The position numbers were made by a program, and so were the translations under genes. DNA of 8,903 nt from Chloroflexota bacterium (lineage in GTDB: Bacteria; Chloroflexota; Limnocylindria; Limnocylindrales; CSP1-4), in contig VGPE01000107.1 of NCBI GenBank assembly GCA_016875645.1, forward strand, positions 1-8,903. Direction: 5' to 3'. Positions 1-6,008 of the stretch are shown in pieces. The notes under the pieces were generated by a model that had not been told where the DNA came from, did not search any database, and worked only from the letters and a program-made list of their open reading frames with translations. Each line of letters begins with the position of its first letter. Position 1 is the first letter of the stretch.

Positions 1-1
1 G

Positions 2-58
2 CCGGCCGAGTTCGAGGCCGCCTACCATCAGCTACGCGCGACCACCGAGGCCGCGTGA
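2..58 (+). CDS. C-terminal end of an IS3-family transposase (OrfB), cut by the window edge
   Basis: Only the last 18 residues and the stop are visible: PAEFEAAYHQLRATTEAA. A tail of the form (T/S)PAEFEAxY followed by a short Q/A-rich end is typical of the C-terminus of IS3-family OrfB transposases, which carry the DDE integrase catalytic core that cuts and joins the element ends. The core itself lies upstream of the window. The call is supported by what follows: 15 bases after the stop comes a sequence that looks like an IS3 right terminal inverted repeat (74-99), the spacing expected when the transposase gene runs almost to the end of its element. From this fragment alone it cannot be told whether the whole element is intact. 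Confidence 0.62.
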   Translation, partial: PAEFEAAYHQLRATTEAA

Positions 59-73
59 AATCCAATCACCGGG

Positions 74-99
74 GTCTCCACCAAACCCAGGGCGGTTCA
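74..99 (+). repeat. Right terminal inverted repeat (IRR) of the IS3-family element
   Basis: Read on the minus strand from 99, the sequence begins TGAACCGCCCTGGGTTTGG and continues GTGGAGAC-like to 74. IS3-family ends start 5'-TGA and commonly carry this TGAACCGCCC(C/T)GGGTTT pattern, so the element boundary is placed at 99. The left end is outside the window, so the repeat pair and the target-site duplication cannot be checked here. Confidence 0.65.
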
Positions 100-112
100 C
101 CGCCGTGAACCG
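93..112. repeat. 8-base inverted repeat across the IS boundary
   Basis: CGGTTCAC at 93-100 pairs perfectly with GTGAACCG at 105-112 across a 4-base spacer (CGCC). The left arm contains the outermost seven bases of the IS terminus. The right arm lies outside the element and holds TGAACCG, the same seven bases in the opposite orientation, after which the match to the IS end stops. Confidence 0.7.
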
Positions 113-223
113 GGAACCGCATGGCGCACCCTCCGACGCTGACGTGCCCTGGTTGTCGCGCCCATTCGGACGCTCACCCAAATGTGTGGGTCAGACCCCC
201 GACCGGTTCGTTCTTCGCAAGCG
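100..223. other. Gene-free stretch between the IS end and the anti-sigma gene
   Basis: No convincing gene is seen. Two overlapping short inverted repeats occur: ACCCA (176-180) with TGGGT (187-191), and GGGTC (188-192) with GACCC (194-198) around a single A. They share the GGGT segment, so only one stem could form at a time. They lie just downstream of the anti-sigma stop on the minus strand and could act in 3'-end formation, but no T-run follows, so they are not called a terminator. Confidence 0.5.
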
Positions 224-1165
224 TCACGTCGGAAACTCCAGCGACGCAAGCAGATCAGCGGCGATTGGGGCGAAGCGCTCGAAGTCGGCCTCCTGCGCCT
301 CGTAGAAGATCAGGACCTGCGTGCCGGCGACCGTCAGCTCGATGACGCGGCCCTTCGCGCCCGGATGGAGGTAGAAGTACCACTGGGCCCGTTGGGCGAC
401 GATCACGGCCTCCTGGACATAGTCGTTGCGGTCGCCGTAGGGGTATGCGTCGGGCGCCGCGGCGACGTCGATCCCACGCGCAGGCCTGTCTGCAACGATG
501 AGTTCGAAAGGCTTGGACGTCGTGATGCGGTCATCGCGGGCCAGGCGATCGACGACACCCCGTTCGTCGTTGCCGATCACGTTGAACTCCGCATCGGGCG
601 CGAAATCGGGCTCCAGCCAGACGTTGTCCGGGCGCTCGCCGCGAAGGACCACGCCCCCGGTGGTCGTAAACGACACGGGCGGGTCGAACACCCGCGAGGT
701 GTATGTCCCGGGGGCCAGTGGGTCCAGCGGCGCCAGCTCGGGGGGAGGACTTGGTGACGCGAACAGTGACGGGGTCGGGGTACTCGACGACGGCGACGGC
801 GGCTGTGACGCGGCGGCAGATGACGTGGGCGACGACGTCGGGACGGACGAGTCGGTCGCGGTCGCGAGTTGTGGAGTCCCGCTCGCGAGTTGTGCAGTTG
901 GCGCCGCAGAGGGTCCGACCTCTCGCGGTTCCTGGGCGCGGATGACGATGATGAACAGAACGACGACCGCAGCGGTGACGGCAACGGCAGCAGCCAGCCA
1001 CGCCGACATCGCCGCTCGACGCCCGGTGAGCGGTTGAATGCGGGCGCGCTGCGGCGTCGCCCGGATCTCCGACACCGTCTCCGCGAGCGCGCGCGGGGAC
1101 AGCCGCGTCGGCCCGTCCGCGAGCCAGTCACGCAGCGCCCGGTCGAAGTCCTGGCCGCGGTTCAT
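224..1165 (-). CDS. Putative membrane-anchored anti-sigma factor with an exported C-terminal domain
   Basis: This 313-residue protein is encoded directly after the ECF sigma factor. Its ATG overlaps the sigma stop in an ATGA tetranucleotide, and a GGGAG ribosome-binding motif (1175-1179) sits 9 bases ahead. Layout: a charged cytoplasmic segment (residues 1-50, including DFDRALRDWLADGPTRLSP), one strong membrane helix (about 52-76), a Ser/Thr/Pro/Ala-rich linker (about 80-150), and a folded-looking exported domain (about 150-313) rich in beta-strand patterns and ending in an amphipathic helix (ADFERFAPIAADLLASLEF). The short N-terminus plus single helix is the usual build of an anti-sigma factor that holds its sigma factor at the membrane and senses an extracytoplasmic signal. 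The zinc-binding HxxxCxxC motif of ZAS anti-sigma factors is absent; the first 50 residues have neither Cys nor His. I do not recognise the exported domain. The anti-sigma role rests on gene order and topology, not on a family match. Confidence 0.72.
   Translation of the reverse strand: MNRGQDFDRALRDWLADGPTRLSPRALAETVSEIRATPQRARIQPLTGRRAAMSAWLAAAVAVTAAVVVLFIIVIRAQEPREVGPSAAPTAQLASGTPQLATATDSSVPTSSPTSSAAASQPPSPSSSTPTPSLFASPSPPPELAPLDPLAPGTYTSRVFDPPVSFTTTGGVVLRGERPDNVWLEPDFAPDAEFNVIGNDERGVVDRLARDDRITTSKPFELIVADRPARGIDVAAAPDAYPYGDRNDYVQEAVIVAQRAQWYFYLHPGAKGRVIELTVAGTQVLIFYEAQEADFERFAPIAADLLASLEFPT
862..894. repeat. Direct repeat with a 21-base period inside the anti-sigma linker
   Basis: TCGCGAGTTGTG occurs at 862-873 and again at 883-894. 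The 21-base offset equals seven codons and gives the duplicated Gln-Leu-Ala in the linker of the minus-strand protein (about residues 92-101). It probably arose by slippage in low-complexity linker DNA. Confidence 0.7.
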
Positions 1166-1695
1166 GCGGAACGACTCCCGGAACGAGTTGCCCGCGCGTC
1201 GGCGTCGAGCGCCGCGCGCATGAGTGCGACCCCGCTGTGGAGGCGCGACTTCACGGTGCCCAGCGGGATGCCGAGGTGATCCGACACCTCGACCAGCGTC
1301 AGACCCTCGTAGTAGTGGAAGACGAGGACCGCGCGCTGTTCAACCGAGAGCCGTCGGAAGCCTCGCTCGAGCTGATCGCGATCCATGACCTGCGACGTTT
1401 CATCCGAGGCGGCGGGCAGCATGTGCAGCACGGCGACCTCGCTGGCCCAGCGCCTGGAGTTCCGGGCCTCTGCGTAGCAGGTATTGACGAGCAGGCGGTT
1501 GAGCCAGGCGTCGAACCTGTCTGGATCACGGAGGCCCGGCAGTTCTCGCCAGGCAGTGACCAGGGTCTTCTGCACGGCTTCCTCGGATCGCGCAAGGTCA
1601 CGCAGGATCCGGTAGGCGATGGCCGCAAGGCGGTCGGCCGAACCGCGCACGAGCGCTTCGAAGGCCGCCTCGTCCCCCAATATCGCGCGGGTCAC
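1162..1695 (-). CDS. ECF (extracytoplasmic function) sigma-70 family factor
   Basis: This 177-residue protein has the two-domain form of ECF sigma factors, which direct RNA polymerase to a small regulon after a signal. Region 2 spans about residues 8-78 (GDEAAFEALV, then EEAVQKTLVTAWRELPGL and FDAWLNRLLVN, the usual [E/D]D.VQ..L..AWR..... F.AWL.R...N pattern). Region 4 spans about 108-163, with LSVEQRAVLVFHYYEGLTL followed by the helix-turn-helix VSDHLGIPLGTVKSRLHSG. The GTG at 1695 is the first standard start after an in-frame TGA seven codons upstream. It gives a slightly short N-terminus, because many relatives have DRxLV just ahead of this point. Those residues (LDRDLV) are encoded here if a CTG at about 1710 is used. 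No strong ribosome-binding site is seen for either start. The gene is co-transcribed and translationally coupled to the downstream anti-sigma gene, the classic arrangement for autoregulated ECF loci. Confidence 0.93.
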   Translation of the reverse strand: MTRAILGDEAAFEALVRGSADRLAAIAYRILRDLARSEEAVQKTLVTAWRELPGLRDPDRFDAWLNRLLVNTCYAEARNSRRWASEVAVLHMLPAASDETSQVMDRDQLERGFRRLSVEQRAVLVFHYYEGLTLVEVSDHLGIPLGTVKSRLHSGVALMRAALDADARATRSGSRSA

Positions 1696-1819
1696 GAGGT
1701 CTCGGTCCAGCCGTCACCACCATCGAGGCAGACCCACCGTCTGCTTGTACACGCTATGAGTGTTCGGGTCGCGTGCGCGGTTCGATCTTCGGACCGGGCT
1801 GATCCGTATCGTCCGTCAC
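1696..1819. promoter_or_regulatory. Divergent intergenic region between the sigma operon and the VanZ-like gene
   Basis: These 124 bases must hold the promoters for both directions. The visible feature is a dyad: GCAGAC (1728-1733) and GTCTGC (1739-1744) around a 5-base spacer, extendable outward to AGGCAGAC/GTCTGCTT with one G-T mismatch. On the minus strand this lies within about 50 bases upstream of the sigma start, a suitable place for an operator or leader hairpin. I could not identify a convincing -35/-10 pair or an ECF-type GGAAC/CGTC promoter, so no promoter is placed. Confidence 0.45.
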
Positions 1820-2197
1820 ATGCGCGTCGCAGTGAACTGGCTTGCCGTTGGCGCCTGGATGTCGATCATCTTCATCCTGTCCGCCCAGCCCCATCTGCGA
1901 GTCACGGACGACGACGGCCTGGACATCCTTCTCCGCAAGGCGGGTCACCTCTTCGCATTCGGAACCCTCGCGGTGCTGCTGTTCGAGGCGCTCCCCTCAC
2001 GGACGGAGGGCGCGGGGCGGACAGGGCGCGCCTTCGTCCTGGCGGTCTTGTACGCCGTGACCGACGAAGTCCACCAGGCGTTCGTCGCTGGGCGCGCCGC
2101 GGCGGCAACCGACGTACTGATCGACGCCATTGGCGCCGGGATCGCGCTCCTCGCCTGGGCCCGCGCGAAGAAGTTGACGTCGCAACGACGTGGTTGA
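1820..2197 (+). CDS. VanZ-like small membrane protein
   Basis: This 125-residue protein carries the conserved features of the VanZ-like family. A first membrane helix ends in FILSAQP (about residues 5-24), followed by K40-x-x-H43 in LLRKAGHLFAFGTLAVLLF, then TDEVHQAFVAGRAAAATDVLIDAIGA (81-106; the DE.HQ.fv.gR...D...n..G signature), leading into a final helix (about 100-115) and a basic tail. VanZ itself lowers teicoplanin susceptibility in enterococci, but most chromosomal homologues have no known function. An in-frame GTG at 1760 would add 20 residues, but these do not resemble the family, so the ATG at 1820 is preferred. Neither start has a clear ribosome-binding site. The gene lies 46 bases ahead of the MFS gene on the same strand. 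Confidence 0.85.
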   Translation: MRVAVNWLAVGAWMSIIFILSAQPHLRVTDDDGLDILLRKAGHLFAFGTLAVLLFEALPSRTEGAGRTGRAFVLAVLYAVTDEVHQAFVAGRAAAATDVLIDAIGAGIALLAWARAKKLTSQRRG

Positions 2198-2214
2198 CTG
2201 TGGCACCATCGCGC

Positions 2215-2231
2215 GGCGGCGCTGCGCCGCC
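2215..2231 (+). promoter_or_regulatory. GC-rich hairpin directly upstream of the MFS ribosome-binding site
   Basis: GGCGGCG (2215-2221) and CGCCGCC (2225-2231) form a perfect 7-base stem with a CTG loop. The stem ends two bases before the GGGAGG ribosome-binding motif (2234-2239). There is no following T-run, so it does not look like an intrinsic terminator. It could slow ribosome access to the MFS start or protect the downstream transcript from decay. Confidence 0.55.
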
Positions 2232-2243
2232 ACGGGAGGCCCG

Positions 2244-3521
2244 ATGCTCGAGCGGCTGGGATTCACCGCACTCACATACGGTCCGTTCCGGGCGTTTTTC
2301 GCCGCGAATCTCCTGACCAATGCGTCGTGGTTCGTCTACAGCGCGGCGTTCGGCTGGCTCGTCCTGGAGATCTCGGGCTCGCCTGCCACCGTCGGCTTCG
2401 CGGCATTCATCTCGGGTCTGCCCTTCCTGCTGCTCACGCTCTACGCCGGCCTGCTGACCGACCGCTTCGGCGCGCGGCCGCTCGTTGCGATCTCGTTCGC
2501 GCTCACCGGCAGCCTGATGTTCATCCTGGGCGTGGTCGCCCTCGTGCCGAACACCCCCCTTGCCCTGGTGATCCTGCTCGCGTTCTTCTCGGGCATCACG
2601 CAGACCATCGGCGGACCCGGCTATATCGCCATCGTGAGCGACCTCGTACCGCCACGCAGCGTCTCGAGCGGCGTCGCGATGACGTTCCTGGGCTTCAACC
2701 TCGGCCGGATCACGGGCGGCGTCCTTGGCGGCGTCCTCGTCGCGATCTGGCCGGCCGGGATTGCGCTGATCGTGGCCGCCATGTTGCAGGGCCTGCCGTC
2801 CCTGGCGGTCTGGCGGATCCGGACGCCCCCGCGGGAGCCGCGCCCCGACTCGTCGCGGGCGATTCTCGGTCCACTGGTCGAGGCCGCGCGCTACGGTCTC
2901 ACTTCGCCCACGCTCGCGGTCCTGATCCTGATGTCCGCCGTGCCCGGCCTGGGCATCGCCTACCAGTTCCTCATGCCGGTCGCGGCGACCGAGTTCGCGA
3001 TCGGCGGCGAGGGCCTTGGGCTCCTTCTTGGCGCGACCGGCCTGGGCGGCCTCGCGGCGGGTCTCATCGGCGAGAGCGTGATGCGTCGCTTCGGCCACGG
3101 CCGGACGGTGTTCATCGGCCTCGCCACGGCGGCGACGGGGATGCTCGCCTTCGGCCTCGCGCCCGTCCCGGCCGTCGCCATCGCCTCCATGTCGCTGGTG
3201 GGCGGCGGGTTCCTGCTGTACGGCGCGGCCAGCCTGTCGCTGATCCAGGCCCTGTCGCCGGCTCGCCTGCGGGGCCGCCTCACCAGCGTGTTCACCTTGC
3301 TCTACTGGGGCCTGATGCCGGTCGGCGGTATGCTGGGCGGCGCTCTCGCGGAGGTCACCAGCGCCCGCTTCACCATGGGCGCGGCGGGGGTCGGCATCGC
3401 CACCGTCGCGGTGCTGGCAATGCTCGTCCGGCGCCAGATCCTGGGCCTCCACATCGGGAGCGACGGGATCAGCGCAGACCTGGTGCCCGAGAAGACGCCG
3501 GAGCCCGAACTGGCGGCATAG
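2244..3521 (+). CDS. MFS transporter, EntS/MFS_3-like exporter
   Basis: This 425-residue protein has the twelve-helix pattern of the major facilitator superfamily, proton-coupled transporters of the inner membrane. The loop between helices 2 and 3 carries GLLTDRFGARP (69-79), matching MFS motif A (GxLxDRxGRR/K). PPRSVSSGVAMTFLGFNLGR followed by a run of glycines (136-165) and RLRGRLTSVFTLLYWGLMPVGG (341-362) are the equivalent positions seen in the MFS_3 group, which includes the enterobactin exporter EntS and many uncharacterised putative drug or siderophore exporters. A charged central loop (about 192-215) separates the two six-helix halves. The ATG at 2244 is chosen because GGGAGG (2234-2239) lies 4 bases ahead and the family N-terminus (YGPFRAFFAANLLTNASWF) begins right after it. 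An upstream start at 2190 would add 18 non-conserved residues and overlap the VanZ-like gene. The substrate is unknown. Confidence 0.9.
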   Translation: MLERLGFTALTYGPFRAFFAANLLTNASWFVYSAAFGWLVLEISGSPATVGFAAFISGLPFLLLTLYAGLLTDRFGARPLVAISFALTGSLMFILGVVALVPNTPLALVILLAFFSGITQTIGGPGYIAIVSDLVPPRSVSSGVAMTFLGFNLGRITGGVLGGVLVAIWPAGIALIVAAMLQGLPSLAVWRIRTPPREPRPDSSRAILGPLVEAARYGLTSPTLAVLILMSAVPGLGIAYQFLMPVAATEFAIGGEGLGLLLGATGLGGLAAGLIGESVMRRFGHGRTVFIGLATAATGMLAFGLAPVPAVAIASMSLVGGGFLLYGAASLSLIQALSPARLRGRLTSVFTLLYWGLMPVGGMLGGALAEVTSARFTMGAAGVGIATVAVLAMLVRRQILGLHIGSDGISADLVPEKTPEPELAA

Positions 3522-3546
3522 CGCCCGGCCCGGATCACCCATTGCT

Positions 3547-3552
3547 GAGGAG
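3547..3552 (+). promoter_or_regulatory. Strong ribosome-binding site of the flavoprotein gene
   Basis: GAGGAG lies 6 bases before the ATG at 3559. It is the best-placed Shine-Dalgarno motif in the window and fixes this start. Confidence 0.8.
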
Positions 3553-3558
3553 ACCAAC

Positions 3559-6000
3559 ATGAAGACGCATGCGCGAGTCGTGATCATCGGTGGAGGGGCC
3601 GCGGGCGCAAGCACGCTGTATCACCTCGCGCATCTCGGCTGGACGGACACTGTCCTGCTCGAGAAGGGGGAGCTGGCGTCGGGCACCACCTGGCATGCGG
3701 CCGGGATGCTGACCCAGATGAACGGCAACCACCACCTTGCGCGGCTGGCCGTCTACAGCGTGGACCTCTACCGGCGCCTGGAGGCCGAGACCGGCCGCTC
3801 GACCGGTATCCGCCAGGTCGGCAGCCTGCGCCTGGCCTCCACCCAGGAGCGGTTCGACGAATTCAAGGTCTTCGCCGGCCGGGCGACATCGCTGGGCATC
3901 CCGTATGAGATCGTGACGCCCGCCCGGGCGCGTGAGCTGGCACCGGTGATCTCAACGGAGGGCCTGCTCGCCGGCGCCCACATCGCGACCGATGGCTACT
4001 GCGACCCGACGATGCTGACGACAGCGCTGGCGACCGGTGCGCGCGCCCTCGGCGCCGAGATCGAGCGCCGAACGCTGGTGACGAACACGACGCGCACTCC
4101 CTCCGGGGAGTGGGTGGTGGAAACCAACCATGGCTCGATCACCTGCGAGGTCCTGGTCAACGCGGCCGGCCAGTGGGCGCGTGACGTGGGCCGCTGGGTG
4201 GGCCTCGACCTGCCGATCGTGCCGTACGAGCACATGTACGTCGTGTTCGACACGATGGCATCGGTGGCGGCCCTGCCGGCCGAGTTGCCGACCATGCGCG
4301 AGCCGGAGGGGGCCTTCTACGCCCGCCAGGAAGGGCAGGGCCTGCTGGTCGGCGGGTACGAGCAGGGCCCGAAGGCGTGGATGCCGGAGCACGTGCCGAC
4401 CGACTTCGAATCCGGGCTGCTGCCGCCGGACCTGGAGCGGATCGAGCCGATCCTCGCGGCGGCCTTCCGGCGCTTCCCCGGCCTCGAGCAGACCGGGGCC
4501 CGCAAGATCCTCAACGGCCCCGACGGCTACACGCCCGATCACCGCTTCCTGATGGGCGAGGCGCCGGGCCGGCCCGGCTACTTCGTGCTGGCCGGCTTCA
4601 ACTCGCTGGGCATCATCGCGTCCGGCGGCGCGGGCCGCCACCTGGCCGAGTGGATCGTGGACGGCGAGCCCTCGGCGGACATGAGCCCGTTCGACCTGCG
4701 CCGCTACGGGGACTACGCCTCCGACACCCGGTACCTGATCGCCCGCATCGACGAGACGTACGAGCGCCACTACGACTACGCCTTCCCCGGCCACGAGGAG
4801 CACGCCGGCCGACCGCTCAAGAGCGACCCGCTGTACGACCGCCTGCGCGAGCGGGGCGCGGTCATGGGCGAGCGATTCGGCTGGGAGCGCCCGCTGTGGT
4901 TCGCACCGGCCGGCGTGGAGCCGGCGGACGTCCTGAGCTTCCGGCGGCCCAACTTCTTCGACCACGTCGGGGCGGAAGTGCGGGCCGTCCGCGAGCGGGT
5001 GGGCATCCTCGACCAGACCAGCTTCGCCAAGTACGAGATCACCGGCCCCGGGGCGGCCGCGTACCTCGACCGGGTCGCCTCGGGCCGCCTGCCGACCGAC
5101 GATGGGCGCCTGGCCTACACGCTGCTGCTGACCGAGGCTGGCGGCGTGGAGACGGACCTCACCATCACCCGCTTTGCCGCTGACCGCTGGTACGTGGTGA
5201 CAGCCGCGGCGGCGGAGTCCCGGGACCAGGCCTGGCTCGAGCGATATCTGCCTGAGGACGGCAGCGTCCGGCTGGCGACGGTGACCGGCGCATGGGGTGT
5301 CCTCACGGTGGCCGGACCACGCTCGCGGGAATTGCTCTCGCGCGTCTCCCCGGCCGACCTTTCGAACGCCGCGTTCCCGTTCCGGGCGGCCCGGGAGATC
5401 CGGATCGGCTATGCGCCCGTCCGCGCGCTGCGGGTCTCCTACTCGGGCGAGCTCGGCTGGGAGCTGCACCTGCCGATCGAGTACCTGCGCCACGCCTACG
5501 ACGCGCTGCTCGCCGCGGGCGAGGACCTGGGCGTGGCCGACTACGGCTATCGCGCCCTGGAGTCGCTCCGCCTCGAGAAGGGCTACCCGCTGTGGGGCGA
5601 GGAGCTGAACCCAGCCCGCTCGCCGGACGAGTCCGGGATGGGCCGCTTCGTTGCCATCGACAAGGGCGACTTCGTGGGCCGCGAGGGCCTGCTCCGGCGG
5701 CGCGCGGCGGGCCTCTCCCGGCGGCTGGCGTGCCTGGTCATCGACCCACTGCCGGGCGACGACGGTGAGGCGAATCCCTTCGGCTACGAGCCGGTCTACC
5801 AGGGCGAGCGGGCCGTCGGGATCCTCGATGCGGCCGGCTACGGCCACCACCTGGGGACGGCCATCGGCTACTCCGTGCTGCCGGTCGAGCTCACGGCGCC
5901 CGGGACGCGGCTGGAGGTGGCGATCCTCGGCCGGCGGCGACCCGCGTTCGTCCGCGAGTACCCGCTGTACGACCCGGCGGGGGCCCGGCTGCGGGGCTGA
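3559..6000 (+). CDS. FAD-dependent oxidoreductase fused to a GcvT-like domain (dimethylglycine/sarcosine dehydrogenase family)
   Basis: This complete 813-residue protein has the domain order of dimethylglycine and sarcosine dehydrogenases. These cytoplasmic or mitochondrial flavoenzymes oxidatively demethylate an N-methylated glycine and hand the one-carbon unit to tetrahydrofolate. The DAO-type FAD domain starts with VVIIGGGAAGASTLYHLAHLG (residues 7-27). SGTTWHAAGM follows, and its H46 is the position at which family members attach FAD covalently. PYEHMY contains H225 at the conserved active-site segment, NGPDGYTPD is at 319-327, and GFNSLGIIASGGAGRHLAEW at 346-365. A linker domain (FAO_M, about 378-432) ends in the diagnostic GRPLKSDPLYDRLRERGAV. 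GERFGWERPLWFA (437-449) leads into the GcvT-like folate domain (about 465-700, with SYSGELGWELHLP at 627-639) and the GcvT C-terminal barrel (about 715-810). It starts 37 bases after the MFS stop and may be co-transcribed with it. A PotDBC-type importer faces it convergently. The exact substrate (dimethylglycine, sarcosine or another methylamine) cannot be read from sequence. Confidence 0.93.
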   Translation: MKTHARVVIIGGGAAGASTLYHLAHLGWTDTVLLEKGELASGTTWHAAGMLTQMNGNHHLARLAVYSVDLYRRLEAETGRSTGIRQVGSLRLASTQERFDEFKVFAGRATSLGIPYEIVTPARARELAPVISTEGLLAGAHIATDGYCDPTMLTTALATGARALGAEIERRTLVTNTTRTPSGEWVVETNHGSITCEVLVNAAGQWARDVGRWVGLDLPIVPYEHMYVVFDTMASVAALPAELPTMREPEGAFYARQEGQGLLVGGYEQGPKAWMPEHVPTDFESGLLPPDLERIEPILAAAFRRFPGLEQTGARKILNGPDGYTPDHRFLMGEAPGRPGYFVLAGFNSLGIIASGGAGRHLAEWIVDGEPSADMSPFDLRRYGDYASDTRYLIARIDETYERHYDYAFPGHEEHAGRPLKSDPLYDRLRERGAVMGERFGWERPLWFAPAGVEPADVLSFRRPNFFDHVGAEVRAVRERVGILDQTSFAKYEITGPGAAAYLDRVASGRLPTDDGRLAYTLLLTEAGGVETDLTITRFAADRWYVVTAAAAESRDQAWLERYLPEDGSVRLATVTGAWGVLTVAGPRSRELLSRVSPADLSNAAFPFRAAREIRIGYAPVRALRVSYSGELGWELHLPIEYLRHAYDALLAAGEDLGVADYGYRALESLRLEKGYPLWGEELNPARSPDESGMGRFVAIDKGDFVGREGLLRRRAAGLSRRLACLVIDPLPGDDGEANPFGYEPVYQGERAVGILDAAGYGHHLGTAIGYSVLPVELTAPGTRLEVAILGRRRPAFVREYPLYDPAGARLRG

Positions 6001-6008
6001 CAGGGCGC

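Larger units (their letters stand above)
1..99 (+). mobile_element. Right end of an IS3-family insertion sequence (partial)
   Basis: This combines the transposase tail (2-58) and the terminal inverted repeat (74-99). The element enters from the left edge of the window, transcribed left to right, and ends at 99, 125 bases from the 3' end of the anti-sigma gene on the opposite strand. It does not interrupt any gene visible in this window. Confidence 0.62.

Noticed and set aside
182..757. Plus-strand open frame of about 191 residues opposite the anti-sigma gene
   Set aside because: No recognisable motif. It lies antisense to a gene whose start, overlap and topology are well supported.
1745..1760. 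TTGTAC and TATGAG hexamers as a possible sigma-70 promoter for the VanZ-like gene
   Set aside because: They are only 4 bases apart, far from the 16-18 base spacing needed, and no partner hexamer sits at the correct distance from either.
2327..3562. Open frame on the plus strand (about 411 residues) overlapping the MFS gene
   Set aside because: It is a frame shadow: an Arg/Pro-rich, membrane-segment-free product, while the MFS frame has all family motifs and a good ribosome-binding site.
1902..3614. Long open frame on the minus strand (about 570 residues) opposite the VanZ-like and MFS genes
   Set aside because: Its composition is Arg/Gly/Ala/Asp-rich with no family motifs. It lies antisense to two well-supported genes; high GC at third positions keeps antisense frames open.
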